Assembly (NCBI GenBank): GCA_003647755.1
Contig: QMNL01000067.1
Span: 1-7,567 of the forward strand
Length of the DNA stretch: 7,567 nt
Origin: Candidatus Coatesiibacteriota bacterium
GTDB lineage: Bacteria; B130-G9
Reading direction: 5' to 3'
The translations under genes and the position numbers were made by a program. Below the pieces are notes generated by a model. It was not told the DNA's origin. It ran no database searches and was given only the letters and a program-made list of their open reading frames with translations. Below, piece after piece: positions 1-6,833 of the stretch. Numbering within the stretch: position 1 is the first letter of the stretch; every line of letters begins with the position of its first letter.

Positions 1-1199
1 CGCAGCGCCTCGATAGGATCGAGCAGTGCGGCACGGCGGGCGGGATAGAAGCCGAAGAAGATACCAACCGCCGCTGAGAATGACAGGGCAAGAATAATGC
101 TGGACGCTGTGATCACGGTTCCGAACTGGGACAGATTCGCAATAGCCTTTGCACCGCCGACTCCTACAATCACGCCGAGCAGCCCGCCAAGTCCAGTCAT
201 CACGATCGCCTCGAGCAGAAACTGGGTGAGGATGTCTCTGTCCTTGGCGCCAATGGCCTTTCTAATGCCGATTTCCCTGGTTCGCTCGGTTACAGTCACA
301 AGCATGATGTTCATGATACCAATACCTCCCACCAGAAGAGAGATGCCGGCCACTGCCCCCAGGAGGATAGTAAAAGTCTGCGTGACGTCGGAAGCGGCCT
401 CAGCCATCTCTGCCAGGTTGCGTACGTGGAAATCGTCGTCCGCCTCGGATTGGATGCGGTGGCGCCGCCTCAACACCTGAGTGACTTGGGTCTCGACCTG
501 CGTGTGGTCTGCCTCCTCTACGGCTTGAAGATCGATCTCTCTGAGATAATCAACGCCAAGAAGCTGCTTCATCGCCGTTGTGTAGGGAATAATGGCCTGA
601 TCGTCCGGATTGAACCAGCCCTGATCGCCTTTTGCCTTCAGAACACCTACAACCTTGAAGTTTATACCTTTGATCTTGACCGTCTCCTCAAGGGGATCGC
701 TGTTCTCAAAAAGGTTCTCCACTGTGGTCGGGCCGAGAACTGCGACGCGCGCCGAGTGCTTCACTTCCCACTCCGTGAAGGGACGACCACGCTCGACTTC
801 AAAATTACGGATGGGAAAATACGTGACGGATGTGCCGATAATGATGGACTGTGAGTTGTTGTTGTAGTACTTGAACTGCCCACTTCCTCGGACGATCGGC
901 GCAACCATCTCAATAGCAGGCACCTCTTCAAGCAGCGACTGCGCATCGTTCAGCGTAAGCGTCTGCACCGGGCCAGTTCGGACCCCTCGGCGGCCCCATT
1001 GCCCCGGGCTCACGATCAGCAGATTAGCCCCCAGAGACGAGATGCGGTCCACGACGCGCTTCTGGGCGCCCGCACCAAGAGCTAGCATCGAGATGACCGC
1101 AGCGACGCCGATGATGATACCAAGCATAGCGAGCATCGACCGGAGCTTGTTGGCCAAGAGGCTTTTTACCGCTACCTTTACGATAGTCCAGAAAAGCAC
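1..1199 (-). CDS. MacB-like ABC transporter permease (3' end outside window)
   Basis: This is the membrane subunit of a MacB/LolE-type (type VII) ABC transporter, which couples cytoplasmic ATP hydrolysis to movements of a periplasmic domain. I translated 399 codons with no internal stop. TM1 lies at about residues 21-43, after the LANKLRS segment. A large periplasmic domain spans about 46-272. TM2 is about 276-304 and ends in the family hallmark TERTREIGIRKAIGA. TM3 is about 327-355 and TM4 about 362-384. The C-terminus FYPARRAALLDPIEAL is the classic end of the family, so only a few codons and the stop are missing. Free-standing permeases of this type are usually about 400 residues; E. coli MacB is instead fused to its ATPase. 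The start is GTG at 1199, chosen because AGGAGA (1209-1214) lies 9 nt upstream. It begins 2 nt after the ATPase stop. Family assignment is firm; the substrate is unknown. Confidence 0.95.
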   Translation of the reverse strand, partial: MLFWTIVKVAVKSLLANKLRSMLAMLGIIIGVAAVISMLALGAGAQKRVVDRISSLGANLLIVSPGQWGRRGVRTGPVQTLTLNDAQSLLEEVPAIEMVAPIVRGSGQFKYYNNNSQSIIIGTSVTYFPIRNFEVERGRPFTEWEVKHSARVAVLGPTTVENLFENSDPLEETVKIKGINFKVVGVLKAKGDQGWFNPDDQAIIPYTTAMKQLLGVDYLREIDLQAVEEADHTQVETQVTQVLRRRHRIQSEADDDFHVRNLAEMAEAASDVTQTFTILLGAVAGISLLVGGIGIMNIMLVTVTERTREIGIRKAIGAKDRDILTQFLLEAIVMTGLGGLLGVIVGVGGAKAIANLSQFGTVITASSIILALSFSAAVGIFFGFYPARRAALLDPIEAL

Positions 1200-1201
1200 G
1201 T

Positions 1202-1888
1202 CTAATTGTCTCCTGTCGGCACCGACCGCGAATCTCGGATTCGGCCATCCCGAATGTAAATCTGCCGAGAACAGTGAGCGGCCACCTCGGGATCATGCGT
1301 TACGATGATGATCGTTCGCCCCTGATCGTTCAACTCTTTGAATAGCCTCATGATCTCTTCGCCCGTCTTCGTGTCCAAATTGCCGGTTGGCTCGTCGGCC
1401 AAAATGATCGCCGGATTTGTTACGATCGCCCGAGCCACCGCGACTCGCTGGCGCTCTCCCCCGGATAGCTGATTCGGCTCGTGGCCTATCCGGTCCGAAA
1501 GGCCAACGATACTCAGAGCCTCCTCCGCAGACCCTCTGGCCTCCCGATGCCCAGCATAAAGCAGCGGCAGCTCAACGTTCTCCAAGGCAGTGATCCGCGG
1601 CAAAAGGTTGAAGGTCTGAAATACGAACCCGATCTTGCGATTACGGACCTGGGCCAGAGCGTTCTTTGAGAGCCGCGAGACGTCCTCGCAGTCGAGCAAA
1701 TATCGCCCCGAATCAGGCCTATCGAGGCAACCTATGATGTGCATCAGCGTCGATTTGCCGCTTCCCGAAGGTCCCGTGATCGCCACCTTCTCGCCCGACT
1801 CGACCCCAAAGGTCACGTTGTCCAGAGCTTTTATCGTGCTGCCACCAAGCGAATATGTTTTGGTCATCGATTCAACCTCAATGATCAT
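1202..1888 (-). CDS. MacB/LolD-type ABC transporter ATP-binding protein
   Basis: This is the cytoplasmic ATPase that powers the adjoining permease. The 228-residue protein has all nucleotide-binding motifs in order: Walker A GPSGSGKST (39-47), Q-loop Gln91, signature LSGGERQ (141-147), Walker B IILADE (161-166) with catalytic Glu166, D-loop NLD (170-172), and H-loop His198. Length and motif wording (IGFVFQTFNLLP, ADEPTGNLD) are typical of the LolD/FtsE/MacB branch. I chose the ATG at 1888 because the family starts close to this point. That ATG overlaps the adaptor's TGA by one base, and GGAGG lies 9 nt upstream. A GTG at 1891, one codon earlier, is equally compatible with that ribosome site. 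The frame stays open to an ATG at 1960, but those extra 24 residues fall inside the adaptor gene and look unlike family sequence. The overlap suggests translational coupling with the adaptor. Confidence 0.97.
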   Translation of the reverse strand: MIIEVESMTKTYSLGGSTIKALDNVTFGVESGEKVAITGPSGSGKSTLMHIIGCLDRPDSGRYLLDCEDVSRLSKNALAQVRNRKIGFVFQTFNLLPRITALENVELPLLYAGHREARGSAEEALSIVGLSDRIGHEPNQLSGGERQRVAVARAIVTNPAIILADEPTGNLDTKTGEEIMRLFKELNDQGRTIIIVTHDPEVAAHCSRQIYIRDGRIRDSRSVPTGDN

Positions 1889-3228
1889 CACCTTTTGCCT
1901 CCGATCCGCATCATCGGAGACATTGGAGGACGCGAGCGATTCCCTCGCTGGCGGGCCCACCGACTCTGTATCTGCCCCTTTGAGTGCACGACCTCTTCGC
2001 CCTCTTTCAGACCGCTAAGTATCTCAGTCCGGACGCCATCATCTATCCCGACCTCGACATTCCGTCTCTCGGGCTGCTGGCCATCGCTTGGCACCAAGAC
2101 AAACGTCTTCCCGTTTCTTCTATACACAGCATCAGATGGGACTAACAGCGCGTTTTCGCTCTCAGCCGCAATGACCACTACGTTAGCAGTCATCTCTGGC
2201 TTCAGATTCTGCTTGCCCTCAGATAGCACCTCAATCTTGACGTCAAACGTAACGACGTTGGAGGTGTTCTCGCCCCTTGCGGCGACGCGCACAACTTTCC
2301 CGTAAAACTCTTTGTCAGGAAACGCATCGGCCGTAATCGTAACTCGCTGCCCGACCTCAATCCTGCCGATGTCGCTCTCATCGACCGAGGCGAGAACGAA
2401 AATTCGCGAGAGGTCCGACAGGACAAGCAAGGCCGTGCCACCACCTACATTGCTGGTGGGGGATGATATGATCTGCCCGACCTCTACTTGGCGGGCAGCA
2501 ATCACACCATCGATTGGCGCAAAGACCTTTGTGTCCTTGAGCCGCTGCTGCGCCATTTCAAGCGCTATCTTGTTGGATTCAACCTGGCCCTCTGCCAGTG
2601 TCACGTCCTGGCGCAACACTTCCAGAGCGTCTTTCTTCACCTTGAGCTCCGCCAACGCGATCTTTGCATTCTCCAAATCAGCGGCAGCAAGAGATGCGGT
2701 CGTCTGCGCAGTCTCATTTTCCTCGATACTGACGCGCTTTGCTTCAAGCAACTTCTTGGCGCGCTCCGCCTTTGCATGGGCGTCCTGGAACTTAGCCCGA
2801 GCTGCCTTGAGGTCTGCCTGGGCCCGCGACATGTCGTTAACTAGGTTTCGCTCAGCTGTCTCCAGATTCTGCTGCGCCTGAACCAGTTTGGCCTTTGATG
2901 ATGACAGATTCACCTCGGCCTGTTTGACCCGGCGCTGTTCGTCTATGGGGTCCAGCTCGACAAGCAGGTCCCCTTTCTTCACCGGATCGCTCACATCGTA
3001 GGGCACACCAATGACCTCGCCGCTTGCCTTGCATTTGATCTCGACGTCCAGATTCGAGACCACTCGCCCAGTGCTCTCTATTCGCAGCTGAATGGGCCCA
3101 CGCTCGGCCTTGACCGTCGTGGATAGGGAACTATCCGTCGAGCTGCCATTGCTATCGCCACTCCATAGATAGCAGCCGATAGCTATCCCCACAGAAACAA
3201 TTGTGATTATCACGATCTTCTTTTTCAT
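1888..3228 (-). CDS. MacA/HlyD-like periplasmic adaptor (membrane fusion protein)
   Basis: This protein bridges the inner-membrane ABC pump to the outer-membrane channel. It has 446 residues. A KKK start and a hydrophobic anchor (about 5-22) hold it in the inner membrane, leaving the rest in the periplasm. The first half of the lipoyl (barrel-sandwich) domain is at about 60-93. A long Ala/Glu/Lys-rich coiled-coil hairpin runs about 95-235. The second lipoyl half starts at VFAPIDGVI (235-243). A beta-barrel domain covers about 273-355, including the family-typical LKPEMTANV (342-350). A membrane-proximal domain covers about 358-420, and a basic tail runs to the end. Cys19 follows IAIG, a poor lipobox, so I prefer a transmembrane anchor to a lipoprotein. 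The ATG start has AGGAGA just upstream at 3233-3238. It lies 26 nt after the channel gene and shares one base with the ATPase start. Confidence 0.95.
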   Translation of the reverse strand: MKKKIVIITIVSVGIAIGCYLWSGDSNGSSTDSSLSTTVKAERGPIQLRIESTGRVVSNLDVEIKCKASGEVIGVPYDVSDPVKKGDLLVELDPIDEQRRVKQAEVNLSSSKAKLVQAQQNLETAERNLVNDMSRAQADLKAARAKFQDAHAKAERAKKLLEAKRVSIEENETAQTTASLAAADLENAKIALAELKVKKDALEVLRQDVTLAEGQVESNKIALEMAQQRLKDTKVFAPIDGVIAARQVEVGQIISSPTSNVGGGTALLVLSDLSRIFVLASVDESDIGRIEVGQRVTITADAFPDKEFYGKVVRVAARGENTSNVVTFDVKIEVLSEGKQNLKPEMTANVVVIAAESENALLVPSDAVYRRNGKTFVLVPSDGQQPERRNVEVGIDDGVRTEILSGLKEGEEVVHSKGQIQSRWARQRGNRSRPPMSPMMRIGGKR

Positions 3229-3254
3229 GTATGTCTCCTATTCAACGGCTGGCC

Positions 3255-4922
3255 TCACGTCCCGACTCCACGGCGAGAGAGCAAAGTCCCTTCCGCCAAA
3301 TACAGCGACGTGATGGCTTGTATGTAGCGAACCCTGGCGGTTACTTCGTCCAGCTGAGCCTGAATCAGGTCCCGGTGAACCTGAGCGACGTCCAGATTCG
3401 TGCACTTGCCTACCAAGAACCTGCTCTTCTCAACTTCAAGCTCCTCCTGCCGGCTCTCGACCGCCTGCTTGGTCGCCCCAATCCTCTCCCATTGTTTCTC
3501 GACCTCAAGGGCCGCCTGCCGGACCTCGGCCTCAATTATCCTCTCAAGGTTCTCAATGGCAACTTCAGCCTGTTGCTGCTGAAACTTAGCGCGGCGATGT
3601 GCAGCCCTCTCTGACCTGTTCAGAGGCGACATATCTAGTAAAAGTCCAAACTGATAGGAATCGAACTTAGAATCGTTCAGATGGCTGCTCGCATCGCTCC
3701 CGGTAGCTCCGCTGCTGAACCTTCCGTACGAGGCAAAGGCGTCAAGCTTGGGGAGCAGTCCGTTGCGGGTTCTGACAACTTCCAGGTCCCGATTGGCCAG
3801 CTCGAGGCGCGATTGGGCAAGCTCCGGTCTGTAAAGACCAGCGAGCCTAACGCTTATCTCAGGACTCAGGTCAATACGCTCAATATCCGGAGGGTCGAGG
3901 GTCTCAAACGTTAAATTCCACTGTGCCGCAGCTTCAGGATTCAATAGACAGATGAGATCAATAGTTCGCTCCTTGACCGCAATTCTCGCATCGACGAGCT
4001 CGGCCTTGCGAGAAGCCAGTTCCGCCTCTGCCGACACAACGGCATCCGCAGACAACTTGCCGACAGCAATCAAGTCCTGATTCAGCTCAAGCTGGTCCTT
4101 GGCCAGCTGAACCGAGAACTCTCGTATCTTCAATGTGTTCGTGGCAAGCACCAGCTCCCAGTAAGCATTCTCAACCTGATACACGAGCTCCAGAACGGAT
4201 GACCGGAACTCGTGGCGGCTCTTGGCGGCAGTGTTTCTTGCCTGCCGCAGGGTGACCAGATTGGCGTCAGGACCTAAGCCCCGCAGCAGTGATTGATTGA
4301 CGCCAACCGACCAGGAGCCCTCGTAAGTCCAACTAGAGGAGGAAGAGTGGCTGCGAGAGAATCCTCCAGAGAGAAAAACCTCCGTCCCTGTGGGGAGAGG
4401 CTCCGATATCGACAAGTCAGTCTGGAACTGCCGCGAGACCACACTCTCTTCCTCGTTAGCAACCGACGTCAGACCCGCTTGACTGTATGGGCGCGTGTCT
4501 CTGCCGTAGGAAACTGTCGCCAGAAGGGCCGGATCAAACGCGCCACGCGCCTCCTGAATATAGCTTGCTGCAATTTCAGGCTCAAACTTTGCCACAGCCA
4601 ACGAACGATTCCGCGCAAGAGCCGTGAGGACCGCGCCATCCCGCGTCAGCGCAAAGGAACTCGGCTGCAGTGCGGGAGCCATGCTCGACTTGTCGGAGGC
4701 CGGCCCGGCTGTCTCCTCCTCCGCAACTGCCCGAGCTACCGACTCCTGCGCGACCTCAACAGATTGAGGCGGCTCGACTGCCTGGGGCGTCCACCGAGGC
4801 GTGTGTGCACAGGAGACCAAGCAGGCCGCCAGAAAAACAACTGGCACAAGCCGCGAGAACCAAGTCCCAAAACGACTCCCCAAATCCCACGCCTCCCGAA
4901 CTATTCCGCTTTGCAAAGCCAT
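3255..4922 (-). CDS. TolC-family outer-membrane factor, predicted lipoprotein
   Basis: This is the outer-membrane channel of the tripartite exporter and the first gene of the operon. From the ATG at 4922 it has 555 residues. The signal sequence holds two possible lipidation sites: LAAC (Cys34, the better lipobox) and LVSC (Cys38). A Pro/Glu/Ala-rich, probably disordered linker follows to about residue 90. Then come two OEP repeats, each with a beta-strand segment (one Ser-rich around SRSHSSSSSW) and long periplasmic helices. The second repeat contains FLVGKCTNLDVAQVHRDL, a typical TolC-family helix-turn segment. The start is uncertain. The ATG at 4922 has only GAGAGG 2 nt away and AAGGAG 13 nt away. 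A TTG at 4883 (residue 14) has GGGAGG 8 nt upstream and would give a normal-length lipoprotein signal. NodT/CusC-type factors are also lipoproteins. The family call is secure; the substrate is unknown. Confidence 0.93.
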   Translation of the reverse strand: MALQSGIVREAWDLGSRFGTWFSRLVPVVFLAACLVSCAHTPRWTPQAVEPPQSVEVAQESVARAVAEEETAGPASDKSSMAPALQPSSFALTRDGAVLTALARNRSLAVAKFEPEIAASYIQEARGAFDPALLATVSYGRDTRPYSQAGLTSVANEEESVVSRQFQTDLSISEPLPTGTEVFLSGGFSRSHSSSSSWTYEGSWSVGVNQSLLRGLGPDANLVTLRQARNTAAKSRHEFRSSVLELVYQVENAYWELVLATNTLKIREFSVQLAKDQLELNQDLIAVGKLSADAVVSAEAELASRKAELVDARIAVKERTIDLICLLNPEAAAQWNLTFETLDPPDIERIDLSPEISVRLAGLYRPELAQSRLELANRDLEVVRTRNGLLPKLDAFASYGRFSSGATGSDASSHLNDSKFDSYQFGLLLDMSPLNRSERAAHRRAKFQQQQAEVAIENLERIIEAEVRQAALEVEKQWERIGATKQAVESRQEELEVEKSRFLVGKCTNLDVAQVHRDLIQAQLDEVTARVRYIQAITSLYLAEGTLLSRRGVGT

Positions 4923-5027
4923 TACCTCTCAATCACTCCTTAGTGTTGTTACGCTGTTGACACTCCAAATTATCAATTCACGTCGGATTTGTATATCGCC
5001 CCTAAAAACAACAACTCTCAGCAAAAA

Positions 5028-5044
5028 GTTTAATTATGTTTAAT
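5028..5044. promoter_or_regulatory. Tandem GTTTAAT heptamers in operon leader
   Basis: Two exact GTTTAAT copies (5028-5034 and 5038-5044) are spaced 10 nt apart, one helical turn, in the AT-rich part of the 289-nt gap before the channel gene. Spacing of this kind is common in binding sites of OmpR/PhoB-type response regulators, but no regulator gene is present to support that. On the minus strand the spacer gives CATAAT (5038-5033), a fair -10 match without a convincing -35. A TTGATA (4976-4971) is another possible -35, but it lacks a good -10. I therefore cannot place the operon promoter. The rest of 4923-5137 shows no gene. Confidence 0.25.
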
Positions 5045-5137
5045 GCCTGTTGCAGACCCTGTAATCATCCGGGCGGCTCGACTGCGAATTGCCTTCCTTA
5101 TCCAGCTGAGCTTTCGTGAGTCTTTTTGCTGAAGCAC

Positions 5138-5171
5138 AAAAAGGGGACGCGCCCAACGCGGACGCGTCCCC
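5138..5171 (-). terminator. Intrinsic terminator of the Spy-like gene
   Basis: A perfect 9-bp GC-rich stem (5143-5151 GGGGACGCG paired with 5163-5171 CGCGTCCCC) has an 11-nt loop. On the minus strand it is followed by TTTTT (5142-5138). It starts 40 nt after the TGA of the Spy-like gene, which is the expected place. It should separate that gene from the export operon, so the operon probably has its own promoter within 4923-5137. A GC palindrome next to an A/T run also resembles some REP-type repeats, but terminator function is the simpler reading. Confidence 0.85.
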
Positions 5172-5211
5172 TCTGCGCCTGTCGGCAATCAATATTACCA
5201 AACGGTGCTCG

Positions 5212-5760
5212 TCACCTGACAGTAACAGGAGCGAGTTTTCCTGCCGCGACAGGCCCGTCGCCCTCCATCATGCTGCGCCTCTCCATTCTGCGATGCATTC
5301 TGCGGAACATCCTCGCCTCGAACAGAAGGAACTGTGCCTGCTGCTTGACGGACAGGCCGGCGGTGAACTCGTCAAGCTCTGCCCTGAAAGCATCTCGCTC
5401 TGCCTGCATCTGATCACGAACGGCCTTCGCCTGCGCGATGAGGTCTGCCAGTTTTCCCTCGTCAGGCTCACCCGTGGCCAGCTCTTCGCGGATCGCACGA
5501 AGCAGGTCGCGAAACTTGTCTCTGAGCTCCTTCATGGTCTGGTAATGTTCCTTGAAGATGGCCTTGAGCGCGTCGGCCTGTTCATCCGTCAGCTCGAGCC
5601 TCTCGATAAGTCTGTCGAGGCCAGGCCTCCTCACTTGTTGTCCTGCGGGATTGTCTGCCGCCATCGGCCCTTGTCCCCACCTGGCGAACACGAGCCCCGT
5701 GCAGACGAGCCCGACGAGAGCGATCATGGCAATGACCGCGGTCTTGGTCCTGTTCATCAT
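5212..5760 (-). CDS. Spy/CpxP/ZraP-like exported helical protein (LTxxQ family)
   Basis: This is a predicted 182-residue periplasmic protein. A basic start (MNRTK), hydrophobic segment (about 8-25) and FAR boundary form a signal peptide or anchor. The mature part is almost all charged helix and carries two LTxxQ-type motifs, LTDEQ (57-61) and LSVKQ (136-140). That is the layout of Spy/CpxP chaperones and of ZraP/CnrX metal-sensing proteins. A Met/Arg-rich stretch (about 151-165: RMFRRMHRRMERRSM) follows the second motif. There are no clustered His or Cys residues typical of a dedicated metal site. The in-frame ATG at 5775 overlaps the ribosome site GGAGGA (5765-5770), so translation should start at the ATG at 5760 or at 5757. 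Known relatives act in envelope stress or metal resistance; the role here is inferred. A strong terminator follows. Confidence 0.82.
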   Translation of the reverse strand: MMNRTKTAVIAMIALVGLVCTGLVFARWGQGPMAADNPAGQQVRRPGLDRLIERLELTDEQADALKAIFKEHYQTMKELRDKFRDLLRAIREELATGEPDEGKLADLIAQAKAVRDQMQAERDAFRAELDEFTAGLSVKQQAQFLLFEARMFRRMHRRMERRSMMEGDGPVAAGKLAPVTVR

Positions 5761-5781
5761 GTTGTCCTCCAACATTGTGTT

Positions 5782-5797
5782 CTGATCTTGCGATCAG
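5782..5797 (-). promoter_or_regulatory. GCAA-tetraloop hairpin in leader of Spy-like gene
   Basis: A perfect 6-bp stem CTGATC/GATCAG closes a 4-nt loop. Read on the minus strand, the loop is GCAA, a stable GNRA tetraloop. It lies about 11 nt before GGAGGA and 22 nt before the ATG at 5760, so in the mRNA it would stand just ahead of the ribosome site without covering it. It could stabilise the leader or be a DNA palindrome bound by a regulator. I see no convincing -35/-10 pair upstream. Confidence 0.4.
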
Positions 5798-6200
5798 GTT
5801 ACTGAAACCTATACTTCTCCTTAAACAAACGCTGTCTTTCGAGCACGCCACCACATCCGAGGGGACTGTGCCCCGCACCTCAGCAGGATTGGCACCGCTG
5901 CGTGTTTGTCATATAGACAGGGCAGGATTCAAAAAGGTTTAACGGCAGATGCGACGGCACCTGCGACCCCGCGGGATTCGACAGATCCTCGCCCTTCCAA
6001 CCCGTAGGTTCCACCTACGCTACCGTTGTAGCCCTCCTTCGAGTAGTGGAGTTCCTGCCAACGCAGCCAATAGTTCCTGGTCATTTTGCTGACTCTGTGC
6101 AGAGAGGACCGAGTATGCTGTCAATGCAAATCGCACTTCTGCTTTCCCAAAAACCAAGCCACCCGGCCAACAACTCAAGAAACCGTCCGTTGAAAACGGC
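5798..6200. other. Intergenic region with small hairpins, no defensible gene
   Basis: This stretch lies between the leader of the Spy-like gene and the plsY terminator. It holds GGGG..CCCC pairing at 5863-5876. Two adjoining hairpins follow: CGTAGGT/ACCTACG with loop TCC (6003-6019) and GCTAC/GTAGC with loop CGTT (6019-6032), sharing base 6019. A short stem CCGTT/AACGG lies at 6187-6199. A 13-mer, ACCCCGCGGGATT (5966-5978), recurs at 7048-7060. A plus-strand frame runs open from before 5941 through plsY to 6480, but it lacks a good start, has no recognisable domain, and lies antisense to plsY. Confidence 0.5.
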
Positions 6201-6223
6201 GAAAACTCCCGAAGCTACGGGAG
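6201..6223 (-). terminator. Probable intrinsic terminator of plsY
   Basis: A 6-bp stem CTCCCG/CGGGAG (6206-6211 with 6218-6223) has a 6-nt loop. On the minus strand it is followed by TTTTC (6205-6201). It begins 13 nt after the plsY stop. A second small hairpin, CCGAG/CTCGG (6224-6236), sits between stop codon and terminator. The short stem and four-T tail make it weaker than the terminator at 5138-5171. Confidence 0.6.
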
Positions 6224-6236
6224 CCGAGACACTCGG

Positions 6237-6833
6237 TTATGGGTGTCGGGGCCCTCGGCCGATGCGATTCTCCTGGCCGCTCACGATGCGAGCGATGTTT
6301 GCGTGGTGTTTGGCGATAATCAGGGCAGCTATTGCGGCGGCCACGCCGATGTGGGCAGAGGAGGCGCCTCCTATCCACAGGGCAATTGGCATCGTGATGC
6401 TGCCTGCGATTGAGCCGGCGGAGACAAGCCTTGTGAGCGTCACTACCACGAGGAATGCTCCGAGCGCGAAGATGACGTAGAAGGGGGCGATGCCCAGGAA
6501 GACACCGAGGCCCGTGGCGACTCCCTTGCCACCTCGAAACCTGAGAAAAACGGAGAAACAGTGCCCAAGCAGCGCCGCAGCGCCGCAGATAAGGGGTAGA
6601 GCGTGGCTGGGACCTGAGAATTGCTCGGCCAGCGTAACTGCGGCGTAGCCCTTTGCCACATCTAGAAGAAGAGTCACGATCCCTGCCGTCTTGCCGGCCG
6701 CACGCAGGACATTTGTGGCTCCTATGTTGCCGCTGCCGGTTCTGCGGACGTCCTTGCCCGCCAAGCGCCCTATGATCAGCCCAAACGGGATCGAGCCAAG
6801 CAAATATGCGAAGACAACGAGAGCTACTTGCAT
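6237..6833 (-). CDS. plsY: Acyl-phosphate:glycerol-3-phosphate acyltransferase PlsY
   Basis: PlsY transfers an acyl group from acyl-phosphate to glycerol-3-phosphate, giving lysophosphatidic acid, the first committed step of bacterial phospholipid synthesis. It is an inner-membrane protein. The 198-residue product has the usual family length and start (AYLLGSIPFG, 9-18). The three conserved cytoplasmic motifs are intact: SGNIGATNVLR (34-44), with the essential Ser and Arg; FRGGKGVATG (99-108), the phosphate-binding Gly loop; and HHANIARIVSGQEN (176-189), with the conserved His, Asn and Glu. Several hydrophobic segments between them fit the multi-span topology. The ATG at 6833 gives the expected N-terminus, although the ribosome site is weak (AAGG 10 nt upstream). 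Its usual partner gene plsX is not in the window. It appears to be a single-gene unit with its own terminator. Confidence 0.97.
   Translation of the reverse strand: MQVALVVFAYLLGSIPFGLIIGRLAGKDVRRTGSGNIGATNVLRAAGKTAGIVTLLLDVAKGYAAVTLAEQFSGPSHALPLICGAAALLGHCFSVFLRFRGGKGVATGLGVFLGIAPFYVIFALGAFLVVVTLTRLVSAGSIAGSITMPIALWIGGASSAHIGVAAAIAALIIAKHHANIARIVSGQENRIGRGPRHP

Noticed and set aside
426..854. Plus-strand open frame of 142 codons
   Set aside because: It is the antisense shadow of the permease, whose minus-strand translation is continuous and carries clear family motifs.
1889..1960. Upstream ATG start for the ATPase, adding 24 residues
   Set aside because: The extension lies wholly within the adaptor coding sequence and is not family-like. 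The ATG at 1888 gives the usual N-terminus and a better ribosome site.
3172..3174. Adaptor Cys19 as a lipidation site
   Set aside because: The preceding residues IAIG do not match a good lipobox (Ala instead of Leu at -3), and a transmembrane anchor is normal for MacA-type adaptors.
4293..4943. Plus-strand open frame of 216 codons, Arg-rich
   Set aside because: It is antisense to the outer-membrane factor gene and has the low-complexity, Arg/Pro-rich composition expected of a shadow frame.
6046..6480. Plus-strand open frame of 144 codons
   Set aside because: It lies largely antisense to the 3' part of plsY, whose motifs are intact, and it has a GTG start without ribosome site and no recognisable domain.
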